Source: an uncultured Fidelibacterota bacterium (GTDB taxonomy: Bacteria; Fidelibacterota; Marinisomatia; Marinisomatales; Marinisomataceae). From it: a stretch of DNA of 64,000 bases. Positions 51,208 through 60,021 of this stretch are shown one piece after another (positions within the stretch are counted from its first letter, which is position 1; each line of letters begins with the position of its first letter). The notes under the pieces were generated by a model. It was not told the DNA's origin. It was given only the letters and a program-made list of their open reading frames with translations, and searched no databases. The translations under genes were made by a program, and so were the position numbers. The DNA is taken from contig CACHCR010000002.1 in NCBI GenBank assembly GCA_902578385.1, positions 1-64,000 on the forward strand, read 5' to 3'.

Positions 51208-51915
51208 ATGAGCTTAATTAATCAAGTAATCTTATTGCAAGAAGTTGATAATAAATTATTTGAAATCGAAAAATTACTTGGTGACTTACCTGCTAAAGTA
51301 GAAGAGCTTACACAAAATGAAGATAATGTTAAGCTTTCCCTTCAAAAGAAAGAAAATAATCTTAAAGAAACATCAGTAGCAATAAGTTCAAATGAAACTC
51401 TAGTAGAAAGCACCTCAGAAAAAATAAACTCTTTGAAAGATAAACTTATTGATGGATCTATTAGTACTAATAAAGAATATGATGCTATGATGGAAACTAT
51501 AGATTTTGAGAAAAACTTACTGTCTGAAAAAGAAAATGAGCTAATTGAGCTCATGAGCAAAAAAGAAGAGTTGACCAAAGAAATAGAAGAAGATACATCA
51601 GCACTCGATGGAATTATTACTGAATTAAATTCTAAAAAAGATGCTTTAAATGCTAAGATGCAAGAAGTATCTGAAGAGCAAAATGCTTTAAAGTCAGAAA
51701 GAGAATCCGTTGCTCAAAATATAGATTCTGACACAATGTCAAAGTATGCTGAGATTTATAAAGCTCGAAAAGGTTTAGTAGTAGCTGAAATTTTAGATAA
51801 TAGCTGTGAAGGATGTGGTGCTATGGTGCCACCACAGAGTATTAATGAGGCACTAGCGAAAAACATCGTTTTTTGTGGTAATTGTAGTAGATTTCTTTAT
51901 AAATCAGAAAATTAA
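51208..51915 (+). CDS. Coiled-coil C4-type zinc-ribbon protein
   Basis: The 235-residue cytoplasmic protein has a long coiled coil (about residues 5-175, heptad-like Glu/Lys/Leu pattern) followed by YKARKGLVVAEILDNSCEGCGAMVPPQ and FCGNC, the two CxxC knuckles of the C4 zinc-ribbon family (zf-RING_7, CT398-like). It is widespread but poorly defined, with suspected links to secretion or translation. AGGA lies upstream of the ATG. It precedes rnpB by 45 bases on the same strand. Confidence 0.85.
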   Translation: MSLINQVILLQEVDNKLFEIEKLLGDLPAKVEELTQNEDNVKLSLQKKENNLKETSVAISSNETLVESTSEKINSLKDKLIDGSISTNKEYDAMMETIDFEKNLLSEKENELIELMSKKEELTKEIEEDTSALDGIITELNSKKDALNAKMQEVSEEQNALKSERESVAQNIDSDTMSKYAEIYKARKGLVVAEILDNSCEGCGAMVPPQSINEALAKNIVFCGNCSRFLYKSEN

Positions 51916-51960
51916 TTTTTTTCTTCTTAATTCAATTTCAATCCCTTATTATATCGACAA

Positions 51961-52295
51961 GAGCTGATTGGATGATTGCTCGATTTATCGAGAGGAAAGT
52001 CCGGGCACCAGAGAGCATAGTGCCACCTAACAGGTGGGATTCGTGAGAATATGGACAGTGCAGCAGAAAGTAAACCGCCATTAGGTAAGGGTGAAACGGT
52101 GGTGTAAGAGACCACCAGTAGTAATGGTAACATTATTAGCTGGTAAACCCCACTAGGTGCAAGATCACGTAGACCCGAGATACTGCTCGTATCATTTGAG
52201 GGAAGGGTAGATTGCTAGAGTTTTATAGAAATATAAAATAGAGAGGAATAATCATCGCATCTATGATGTACAGAACCCGGCTTATAGATCAGCTC
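51961..52295 (+). ncRNA. rnpB: RNase P RNA (M1 RNA, bacterial type A)
   Basis: The RNA component of RNase P, which matures tRNA 5' ends. Conserved region I (GAGGAAAGTCCGGGC, 51992-52006) and region V (ACAGAACCCGGCTTAT, about 52270-52285) are present and can pair as P4. The ends close helix P1 (GAGCTGA 51961-51967 with TCAGCTC 52289-52295). The internal AGTAAACCGCC and GGTAAGGGTGAAACGGTG segments also fit. fabH starts eleven bases after its 3' end with no terminator between. Confidence 0.95.
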
Positions 52296-52306
52296 AAAGA
52301 ATTATT

Positions 52307-53305
52307 ATGAAGAAATCAAAAATAGCTGGTATTGGATTTAATGTTCCTGACAATATTGTGACAAACAACGATATTGAAGAAATGATGGATACAACTGATG
52401 AATGGATTCAAACTAGGTCAGGAATTAAGGAAAGAAGATGGGTTCTACCTGGGACCGCTAATTCTGATTTAGCTTTACCAGCATGTATTCAAGCAATAGA
52501 AAATGCAGGAATATCACCAAATGATATTGATGCCATTATTGTTGGAACAGTTAGTTCTGACTATAATTTTCCAGGTATGGCTCCAATTATTCAAAGAAAA
52601 CTTGGAATTAAAGAAAATATCCCTGCTTATGATATAAGCGCAGCATGCTCTGCATTTATATACTTGCTAGAAATGGGAGATCAATATATTAAATCAGGCA
52701 AGTATAGTAATATTTTATTAGTTGGTTCAGATATTATGTCTACAATTATAGAAAGAACACCAGAGGGAAGAGCTACAGGTGTATTATTTGGGGATGGTTC
52801 GGGAGCAGTAGTACTTCAAGAGTCAAATGATGAAAGTCAGATTTTATCAACTCATTTATTTGCTGATGGTGATGGAGTAGAGCATTTGACAGCAAAAGCA
52901 CCAGGATCTATATATAATCCTTTGAGAATTGATGCTGATATAGTTAAAGATAGACTTCATTTACCTCACCAGAATGGTAGAGAAGTATTTAAAAATGCTG
53001 TCAAAAGAATGCCTGAAGCAATTAATGTTGCAATGGAACATAATAATTTATCAATCGATGAAATTTCTTTAGTTGTTGCACATCAGGCAAACAGAAGAAT
53101 TTTAGAAGCTTGTGCGGAAAGAATGAAATTGCCTTTAGAAAAAATGTATATCAACATTCACAAATACGGTAACACAACTGCTGCAACAATTCCAATTGCT
53201 ATTTGCGAAGCCCTTGAAGAGGGTAAGTTTGCAAAAGGCGATCATATTATATTAACTGCTTTTGGAGCAGGCTATACTTGGGCATCTGCAGCAATTAGAT
53301 GGTAA
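52307..53305 (+). CDS. fabH: 3-oxoacyl-ACP synthase III
   Basis: The 332-residue condensing enzyme starts fatty-acid synthesis by joining an acyl-CoA and malonyl-ACP. The triad is visible: Cys in ISAACSAFIYLLEMG (about residue 113), His in VVAHQANRRILEAC and Asn in HKYGNTTAATIP. DEWIQTRSGIKERR at the N-terminus is also typical. The ATG lies eleven bases after the predicted rnpB 3' end, with no good Shine-Dalgarno in between. The 7TM-HD gene starts one base after its stop. Confidence 0.95.
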   Translation: MKKSKIAGIGFNVPDNIVTNNDIEEMMDTTDEWIQTRSGIKERRWVLPGTANSDLALPACIQAIENAGISPNDIDAIIVGTVSSDYNFPGMAPIIQRKLGIKENIPAYDISAACSAFIYLLEMGDQYIKSGKYSNILLVGSDIMSTIIERTPEGRATGVLFGDGSGAVVLQESNDESQILSTHLFADGDGVEHLTAKAPGSIYNPLRIDADIVKDRLHLPHQNGREVFKNAVKRMPEAINVAMEHNNLSIDEISLVVAHQANRRILEACAERMKLPLEKMYINIHKYGNTTAATIPIAICEALEEGKFAKGDHIILTAFGAGYTWASAAIRW

Positions 53306-53306
53306 A

Positions 53307-55589
53307 ATGAATAATTTTCAAAAAATTAAAAACTTTTTTTTACAAAATAAATTTCCAATTCTAATCTTTTTTGGTCTTTCTTTTGCAATTTCATTAACAT
53401 TTCCAACTGGGTTTTCAATAAGGTATTCTTATCAATTAAATGATATTGCAAATGAGCCAATTATTGCACCATTTGATTTTGGAATTTTAAAAACAGATCA
53501 AAAACTAAGTAAAGATTTAGATGAAGCAAGAAATTCTGTTCAATTTTCATTTTCAAGAAATCAAGATTTTGTCAATAAGCAAATTACGGATATAGATACA
53601 TTTTTTATTTATTTAAATGATATTTATGGTGCCCATGAACTTTTTATTTCATCTCAAGATTCACTTTATAAATATCGATATGAACCTGAGTTCGAAAGCT
53701 ATCAAACAAGTTTTATTGCAGATAGCACAACTTATGTTACTTTGTATAGCGAATTTCTTAATCAATATCAATTCCAGATAGATAAAGCTCAGTGGGATCA
53801 ATTGCTCGGAATAAACGAAAGTCTTGCAGAGCCTATAAATTTAGAATTATTTAAAAATCAGATTAAGCAAATATGTCTTAATAGGTGGGCTGAAGGAATT
53901 ATTGATGAGCCATTAGAAAATATATTAAGTGATGAAATTAGTATCATTCAAGGTGGAGAGCTTGTTATTGCTCCAACAAAAAACTATAATGATATAGAGA
54001 CTGCGTGGAAAAAAAATAGAGAAGAAGTCAATCAGATATATGAAAATGAATTAGATATTAAATCTATTCTAAGTTATGAACTTATTAATGAGTTCACAAA
54101 ACCAAACATTTTATTTGATAAAGAACTAACTGAATCAAGACAAAAAGAAAGATTAGACAAAGTTTCAAGATTTCAAGGAACAGTACTTGCTAATGAGCTT
54201 ATTGTTGATACAAATAATAGAATTACTGAATCTGTTTTACTAAAACTTAAATCGTTACAATTTGAATCAGAAAGAAGATTAGGTTATGAGAGAGCAGCAG
54301 ATAAGTTTAGAGAGTATTTAGGAGCCTTCTTTGTTGTAGCTATTTTATTATTTCTACTTTTTTCTTTTTTCTATATTTATAGAAATAATTATTTCAAAAA
54401 CTTCAAGCTATTGCTATTGATTGGTCTTTTAATGTACTTAATAGTGTTTTTTTCTTGGATAATAGTTAGTTACCAATTGCCTGTATATATCATTCCTATT
54501 GCTATGTTTTCAATTTTGTTAACAGTCTTATTGGATACTACTGTTGCATTAATTTCTTCAACAATTTTAATTCTTTTAATTTCTTTGCTTATAGGCAATG
54601 ATCTTGATTTTGCAATCATACAATTTTTTATATCTTTTATTGCAATTTTAAATGTAAGGAAGCTGCGTAAAAGAAGGCAAATTATTGCAACAATGTTAAC
54701 TTTAGTTTTCTGTGGATTATTTGTTTTCTTTTCAGTGATGCTTTTTAAAGGAATTGATTTTCTTGATTACAATTATTCAACCGTTGGCTACTTAGCTCTC
54801 GCAAGTTTTTTATGTCCAATTCTGGCATTTGGATTAGTTCCATTATTCGAGTCATTTTTTGGTATTACAACAGATTTGAGTCTAATTGAATTACTCGATT
54901 ATGATCAGCCTTTATTAAAAAAATTAATGGAAGATGCCCCAGGAACTCATACTCATAGTGTAAAAGTAGGTACTTTAGCTGAATCGTGTGCTAATGCGAT
55001 TGGAGCGCGCGCACTATTATGTAGAGTGGGATCTTACTATCATGATATAGGAAAAATTAAAAAGCCTGAATACTATGCTGAAAATCAAACTGGTGTAAAT
55101 AAACATGACTCAATCACTCCACATATGAGTGCTAAAATTTTAAAACAACATGTAACTGATGGTCTTGCATTAGCCGATGAATACGGCCTTCCAAAGATTG
55201 TAAAAGATTTTATTAAAACTCATCATGCTAAAAATAAAATGGAATTCTTTTATAAGAAGGCTTTAGAAATTGATAAAAAAGTTGATGAAAATGAATTTAG
55301 ATATCCAGGCCCAAAACCTAGAACAAAAGAAACAGGTATAGTTATGTTAGCTGAGGCGATTGAAGCACAAGCAAATTCACTTAAGAATCCTACTCTAGAA
55401 AAATTTGAAATAATGATTGATAAAGCAATAAGAAGTAGATTAGAAGATGGACAATTAGATGAATGTCCTTTAACAATGGAAGATCTTCAAAAGATTAAAG
55501 GTAGAAGAGATGGTAAACATGGTCTTCTTCCTGTACTTTCAGGATTGTATCATTCAAGACCAGAATATCCATCAAAAGATAATGAATGA
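53307..55589 (+). CDS. 7TM-HD family phosphohydrolase (PgpH-like)
   Basis: The 760-residue protein has an N-terminal transmembrane helix, an extracytoplasmic domain (to about residue 340), a seven-helix membrane part (about 345-545) and a cytoplasmic HD domain: THTHSVKVGTLAESCANAIG, YYHDIGKIKKPEYYAENQ, DFIKTHHA and MLAEAIEAQANS. Homologues such as PgpH hydrolyse cyclic di-AMP. The ATG at 53307 is one base after the fabH stop. The gene overlaps ybeY by eight bases. Confidence 0.88.
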   Translation: MNNFQKIKNFFLQNKFPILIFFGLSFAISLTFPTGFSIRYSYQLNDIANEPIIAPFDFGILKTDQKLSKDLDEARNSVQFSFSRNQDFVNKQITDIDTFFIYLNDIYGAHELFISSQDSLYKYRYEPEFESYQTSFIADSTTYVTLYSEFLNQYQFQIDKAQWDQLLGINESLAEPINLELFKNQIKQICLNRWAEGIIDEPLENILSDEISIIQGGELVIAPTKNYNDIETAWKKNREEVNQIYENELDIKSILSYELINEFTKPNILFDKELTESRQKERLDKVSRFQGTVLANELIVDTNNRITESVLLKLKSLQFESERRLGYERAADKFREYLGAFFVVAILLFLLFSFFYIYRNNYFKNFKLLLLIGLLMYLIVFFSWIIVSYQLPVYIIPIAMFSILLTVLLDTTVALISSTILILLISLLIGNDLDFAIIQFFISFIAILNVRKLRKRRQIIATMLTLVFCGLFVFFSVMLFKGIDFLDYNYSTVGYLALASFLCPILAFGLVPLFESFFGITTDLSLIELLDYDQPLLKKLMEDAPGTHTHSVKVGTLAESCANAIGARALLCRVGSYYHDIGKIKKPEYYAENQTGVNKHDSITPHMSAKILKQHVTDGLALADEYGLPKIVKDFIKTHHAKNKMEFFYKKALEIDKKVDENEFRYPGPKPRTKETGIVMLAEAIEAQANSLKNPTLEKFEIMIDKAIRSRLEDGQLDECPLTMEDLQKIKGRRDGKHGLLPVLSGLYHSRPEYPSKDNE

Positions 55590-56016
55590 AATAAATATTT
55601 TTAAAGAATGTAAAGATATTGATTTTAATAAAGATCATATTACCCAATTAATAAATTTATCACTCGATACTACTAAATATAATCAGGTAAAGATTAACTT
55701 GATTTTCTGTGATAATGATAAGTTGAACTCTTTTAAACAAGAATATTTTGATGATGATGTATTAACAGATATAGTTACTTTCCCAATTAAGAATGATAAT
55801 GATCTCGAAGCTGAAATATACATCAGTGTTGAAATGGCACAAATGAATGCAGATGAATTTAAAGTTTCTCTAAATAACGAGCTTAGTAGACTTATTATTC
55901 ATGGAGTATTGCATTTAACTGGATTTAATGACGATACAGAGGAGTCTAAAAAAATTATGTTTTCAAAACAGGAAGAGATAATTTCAAATTTTCAGAAAAA
56001 CGTTTGTTATGAGTGA
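55582..56016 (+). CDS. ybeY: Endoribonuclease YbeY (16S rRNA maturation)
   Basis: The 144-residue metal-dependent protein acts in rRNA maturation and ribosome quality control. The active-site region reads LIIHGVLHLTGFNDDTEESKK: the first two His of HGxLHLxGxDH are kept while the third is Asp, as in the Bacteroidetes form (GYKD). DIVTFP and EAEIYISVEMA upstream also match YbeY. I chose the ATG at 55582 (overlap with the 7TM-HD stop) over a longer open frame that runs through the HD gene. It overlaps mazG by eight bases. Confidence 0.88.
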   Translation: MNEINIFKECKDIDFNKDHITQLINLSLDTTKYNQVKINLIFCDNDKLNSFKQEYFDDDVLTDIVTFPIKNDNDLEAEIYISVEMAQMNADEFKVSLNNELSRLIIHGVLHLTGFNDDTEESKKIMFSKQEEIISNFQKNVCYE

Positions 56017-56779
56017 AGCAGTTAAAGAATTAATTGATATAGTAATTAAGTTAAGATCTGATAATGGTTGTGATTGGGATAGAAAGCAAACTTCTGAATC
56101 TTTGACACCACACTTAATTGAAGAAGCAAATGAGGTCGTAGATGCAGTGTTAGAAAATAATTCCGAAAATTTAAAAGAAGAATTAGGAGACTTGCTTCTG
56201 CATGTAGTTTTTCAAGCAGTGATAGCTTCTGAAAAAAAATCATTCGATTTTGAAGAAGTTGTTCAACAAATAAATAAAAAATTGATAAAAAGACACCCCC
56301 ACATTTTTGATGAAAACTATGAGGGTGAAGATTTATCCAATTCAAAAAATTGGGAGCTCAATAAAAAGAATGAAAAAAATAGGGAATCAGTTCTTGATGG
56401 TATGCCTAAATCACTTCCATCTCTGATTGTCGCACAAAGATATCAGGATAAAACAGGTGCTGTAGGTTTTGAATGGGAAAACTTTTCTCAAGCAATGGAT
56501 AAAGTTGATGAAGAATTAGGAGAGCTTAAACAAGCTATTAAAAATAATGACATAAATAATATTGAAGAAGAAATTGGAGATTTATTAATTACAATCGTTA
56601 ATCTTGCAAGATTTTTTGATATTTCAGCTGATTTAGCACTTAAAAAGACAAATCAGAAATTTTATAACAGATTTAATTTTATTGAAAAAATAGTAAAAAA
56701 AAATAATCAAAAAATAGAAGATATATCATTAGCTGAGCTGTTAAATTATTGGGAGAAAGCTAAAAATGAAGAAAAATAA
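56009..56779 (+). CDS. mazG: Nucleoside triphosphate pyrophosphohydrolase
   Basis: The 256-residue enzyme has two MazG domains. The first has CDWDRKQTSESLTPHLIEEA, EEANEVVDAV and KEELGDLLLHVVFQA; the second has DKVDEELGELKQAI and EEEIGDLLITIVNLARF. The ExxE...ExxD metal-binding helices are complete in both. It removes non-canonical nucleoside triphosphates or lowers (p)ppGpp precursors. It sits in a chain of overlapping genes from fabH to the cytidylyltransferase. Confidence 0.93.
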   Translation: MSEAVKELIDIVIKLRSDNGCDWDRKQTSESLTPHLIEEANEVVDAVLENNSENLKEELGDLLLHVVFQAVIASEKKSFDFEEVVQQINKKLIKRHPHIFDENYEGEDLSNSKNWELNKKNEKNRESVLDGMPKSLPSLIVAQRYQDKTGAVGFEWENFSQAMDKVDEELGELKQAIKNNDINNIEEEIGDLLITIVNLARFFDISADLALKKTNQKFYNRFNFIEKIVKKNNQKIEDISLAELLNYWEKAKNEEK

Positions 56780-57188
56780 AATTATTGGAATAACTTTTGG
56801 TTCTTTTGATCTTTGTCATTACGGTCATGCACTGATGTTTGAAGAATGTAAAGAATACTGTGACTACTTAATAGTAGGAGTACAATCTGATCCTAGCATA
56901 GATCGCCCTGAAAAAAATAAACCTATTCAATCACATAAAGAAAGAATAGGTATTGTTAGCTCTTTAAAGTTCGTTGATAAGGTTATAGAATATGATACTG
57001 AAGCCGATTTAATTGAAGTTTTAAAAAATATTCAACCTGATGTAAGAATTCTTGGCGCAGATCATGAAGGTACACCTTTTACAGGTCACGAACTTCCTAT
57101 TAAATGTATTTTTAATACAAGAGATCACGGTTATTCTACTTCAGAACTTAGGAAGAGAGTTTTTGAAGCTGAAAAAAGTAAAACTTAG
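56766..57188 (+). CDS. Glycerol-3-phosphate cytidylyltransferase-like protein
   Basis: The 140-residue Rossmann nucleotidyltransferase has ITFGSFDLCHYGHALMFEEC with the HxGH motif, DYLIVGVQSDPS, the QSHKERIGIVSSLKFVDKVI segment and TRDHGYSTSELRKRV, related to RTxGISTT of TagD/GCT. It should transfer CMP (or AMP) to a phosphorylated alcohol; the substrate might be glycerol-3-phosphate or a relative used in envelope polymer synthesis. The start overlaps mazG by 14 bases. It converges with the next gene (four-base overlap). Confidence 0.75.
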   Translation: MKKNKIIGITFGSFDLCHYGHALMFEECKEYCDYLIVGVQSDPSIDRPEKNKPIQSHKERIGIVSSLKFVDKVIEYDTEADLIEVLKNIQPDVRILGADHEGTPFTGHELPIKCIFNTRDHGYSTSELRKRVFEAEKSKT

Positions 57189-57763
57189 TTGCCAATTAAG
57201 TAATTAAATATAATACTAGACCCCAATCTTAATTTATTATCATTATTGAGCTCATTTTCAAAAATACTTTCTTCTTTTAAAGCTAAAACTCTAAGCTTTT
57301 CACCAATGTATACTTGTTTAGTGTCAAATTGCAATTGCTCAAAATCGATTCTATAGGGATTTTTTTTGAAAACTTCTAAAATGGAATTATTTTTTTCAGG
57401 ATATTCCGCTAGCAGTTTCTTAAGAAATATTGATAAAGTATAATCAGACTTATAATTATCAATTAATAAAAAACTACCATTCAAAATCATTCTATTTAAC
57501 TCTTGAATATGATTTTCTGATAATTTTAGGTAAGAATTACCACATAGAAATATTATAGAATATTTGGAAAATAGTAAATTACCATCATCATTTATTTCAA
57601 ATGCTAAATCAATATTTGAGTTATTTTTAAGATATTCAGATAATTTATTTGCTTCATCAATACTACAACTTCCATATAATAATATTTTATCTGATTGGGC
57701 AAATAATTGATTGAATAGCATTAGAATTATTAATAATGCAGTTATATTTAGTTTTTTAATCAT
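57185..57763 (-). CDS. Secreted protein of unknown function
   Basis: The 192-residue protein has a signal peptide (KKLNITALLIILMLFNQLFAQ) and a globular remainder with strands such as ILLYGSC, IIFLCGN and a GSFLLIDNY segment. The pattern of a hydrophobic strand followed by NGSFLLIDN is weakly like DUF4159 periplasmic proteins, but I do not claim the family. It is a single minus-strand gene, divergent from the EnvC-like gene with 31 bases between starts. Confidence 0.6.
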   Translation of the reverse strand: MIKKLNITALLIILMLFNQLFAQSDKILLYGSCSIDEANKLSEYLKNNSNIDLAFEINDDGNLLFSKYSIIFLCGNSYLKLSENHIQELNRMILNGSFLLIDNYKSDYTLSIFLKKLLAEYPEKNNSILEVFKKNPYRIDFEQLQFDTKQVYIGEKLRVLALKEESIFENELNNDNKLRLGSSIIFNYLIGN

Positions 57764-57794
57764 TATTAATAATTTAGGTTTTAATTTTATTTAA

Positions 57795-58964
57795 ATGAAA
57801 AAACTTAAATTTTATCTAATAATATTATTGATAACTTCATTAGCATTTAATCAAGATCAAAATTTTGATAAATCAATTAAAGATACTGAAGAACAAATTA
57901 GTAGACTTAAAAACTCCATCAATTCTGGGAATAAAGAAGTTGAAAAATTGAAAACTCAATCAAAAAAAACAAAAGATATTATTGAATTAACTAGAAAAAA
58001 TATTAAAAACTCAAATGCACTAATTAATGCATATGACAAAAAAATAAGTCTTTATAATAAGCAATTAGTTAATCTTGAAAATGCAATCATCAGAAATAAT
58101 CAATCGATTAATGAAATAAAAAAATCTTATGAAATAAGATCAATAAGTCTTTATAAAAATAGAAATAATGATCTCTCAAATTACATTTTTAATTCTAAGA
58201 GTTTTTCACAAATGATTTACCGTCTTAAATACTTTAATATAATTTCAGACATAAATCAAAAGTCTGTTGATAAGATAAAAACTACACAAAAGTTTAATAA
58301 GCAAAAAACTTATGAAATTTCCGGATTGCTTGATAAAGTTGAAGAAAGTAAAAATTTTAAGGAAACTGAAATATCTAGTTTAAATCAGAAGAAAAAATAT
58401 CAAGAAAAGTTATTGAAGCAGCTCAAAAATGAAGAAAATGAAGTAAAAGCTGAGATTGCAACACAATTAAAACAAATTGATGCTTTAGAAAAATTGCGCA
58501 AACAAATTATTGCTGATAAAGAAAAGTATAATGAACAGCAATTGGCTAGCTTAAAACGAATTGATAAAGATATAAGGAATTACAAAGGAAAGTTAGATTG
58601 GCCTGTTCAAGGAAAAGTCATAAAAAAATTTGGACCACAATGGAATCCGCGATTAAATACTACTTTAGACAATCCAGGTATTGATATTAGTTCAAGGGCA
58701 ACTTTACCAGTTAAAAGTGTTTTTGATGGATATGTATCAACTATTACATTTATAGCTGGATATGGAACTACTGTGATAATCGATCACAATAACAGTTACT
58801 ATACTGTTTTTACTCATTTAGAAAATTTGCTTATATCAGAAAATATGAACGTAAAAGAAGGTCAAAATATTGGTTATGTATCAAATGATAATATTATTCA
58901 TTTCGAAATTTGGGGTAACAACCAAAAATTAAATCCAGAAAAATGGTTAGCTAATGGAAATTAG
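57795..58964 (+). CDS. EnvC-like murein hydrolase activator (coiled coil plus LytM/M23 domain)
   Basis: The 389-residue exported protein has a signal peptide (KFYLIILLITSLAFNQ), a long coiled coil (about residues 22-265) and a LytM domain (LDWPVQGKVIKKFG, PGIDISSRATLPVKS, GYGTTVIIDHNNSYYTVFTH, IIHFEIWGNNQKLNPEKWL). The zinc-site HxxxD reads NPGID, and the HxH near the end is IIH, so the peptidase site looks incomplete, as in EnvC, which activates amidases at the septum instead of cutting peptidoglycan. It overlaps holB by eleven bases. Confidence 0.82.
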   Translation: MKKLKFYLIILLITSLAFNQDQNFDKSIKDTEEQISRLKNSINSGNKEVEKLKTQSKKTKDIIELTRKNIKNSNALINAYDKKISLYNKQLVNLENAIIRNNQSINEIKKSYEIRSISLYKNRNNDLSNYIFNSKSFSQMIYRLKYFNIISDINQKSVDKIKTTQKFNKQKTYEISGLLDKVEESKNFKETEISSLNQKKKYQEKLLKQLKNEENEVKAEIATQLKQIDALEKLRKQIIADKEKYNEQQLASLKRIDKDIRNYKGKLDWPVQGKVIKKFGPQWNPRLNTTLDNPGIDISSRATLPVKSVFDGYVSTITFIAGYGTTVIIDHNNSYYTVFTHLENLLISENMNVKEGQNIGYVSNDNIIHFEIWGNNQKLNPEKWLANGN

Positions 58965-60018
58965 TCAAATACAAAGGGAATCTTGGCAAAAGTTTGAAAA
59001 TGCCATAAAAGAAGAAAAAATTTCAAATGCCTACATCATTCATGGACCATCTGGCTCAGGCAAAGAAGCGTTAGCATTGCAATTTATTTCTCAGATTTTA
59101 TCATCAAAAACAACCGATTTAATTTCCAATGAAAATATTACTTTCATCGCTCCTGCATCAAAAGATTTTTACCAAAATTTATTTAAAAGTAAAACATTTG
59201 AAACTGATGAGTATAAACAATGGAAAGAATTTTTAAGTAATAAAATGTATAATCCTTTTTTTAAAAAATTTTTATCTGATAGTAACAATATCCCCGTTGT
59301 AACAATTAATAATTTAAAAGAGAAGATTTACTTTAAGACTGATAGCAGAAAAATTGTATTATTTTTTAACTCTGAAGCATTATCTCACGGAAGTGGTGAA
59401 TCAGCAAATATGCTTTTAAAAGTACTGGAAGAACCCCCTGGTAATACTACATTTATTTTAGTAACCGATTATATTGATAAGGTAATGCCGACAATTAAAT
59501 CACGATGTCAGTCAGTATACGTTCCTAGATTAACAAATGAGTCAATTGAACAATTTTTTGCAAAAAATAATCTATTATCTTCCAATTTTATTTCTTTTAT
59601 TACAGATAATAATTTAAATGCACTTGATTCCCTTAATTCTTTTGACAGAGAGCAAATTTTAGATTGTATAAAAGATTATTTTAATGCAATTAGATATAAA
59701 AATTCAGAATCTATTTCAAAATTTATAGATAAAATCGAAAGCCTGTATAAATCTTCAAGAAATGAATTTGATTTCCATTTATCTTTAATTGGGAAGTTTA
59801 TTAAGCTTATTTCAATGATTAATCAGTGTATTGATTATGATATTGAATTTGAGGAATTTGAGGAACTAGCATTAATTATTAATAAAAAATATGAAAATAT
59901 GGATCAACTCAAATTAATTGAAATTATTGAAGAGTTTACCAGTTCAGTAGATGGTAACGCAAATCTCAGGTTATCATTAATGAACATGATTATTAATTCA
60001 AATAAGGCATTAAATTAG
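58954..60018 (+). CDS. holB: DNA polymerase III delta' subunit
   Basis: The 354-residue clamp-loader protein has the Walker A-like IIHGPSGSGKEALALQF (about residues 28-44), NSEALSHGSGESANMLLKVLEEPPGNTTFIL, and IKSRCQSVYVP with the SRC sensor motif. Zinc-binding Cys residues of classical delta' are absent. It is part of the replisome clamp-loading complex. The C-terminal collar domain is divergent. It overlaps the EnvC-like gene and precedes metG by three bases. Confidence 0.85.
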   Translation: MEISQIQRESWQKFENAIKEEKISNAYIIHGPSGSGKEALALQFISQILSSKTTDLISNENITFIAPASKDFYQNLFKSKTFETDEYKQWKEFLSNKMYNPFFKKFLSDSNNIPVVTINNLKEKIYFKTDSRKIVLFFNSEALSHGSGESANMLLKVLEEPPGNTTFILVTDYIDKVMPTIKSRCQSVYVPRLTNESIEQFFAKNNLLSSNFISFITDNNLNALDSLNSFDREQILDCIKDYFNAIRYKNSESISKFIDKIESLYKSSRNEFDFHLSLIGKFIKLISMINQCIDYDIEFEEFEELALIINKKYENMDQLKLIEIIEEFTSSVDGNANLRLSLMNMIINSNKALN

Positions 60019-60021
60019 CAC

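Noticed and set aside
51927-52133. 68-residue minus-strand open frame
   Set aside because: It lies over the conserved regions of RNase P RNA and has no family resemblance.
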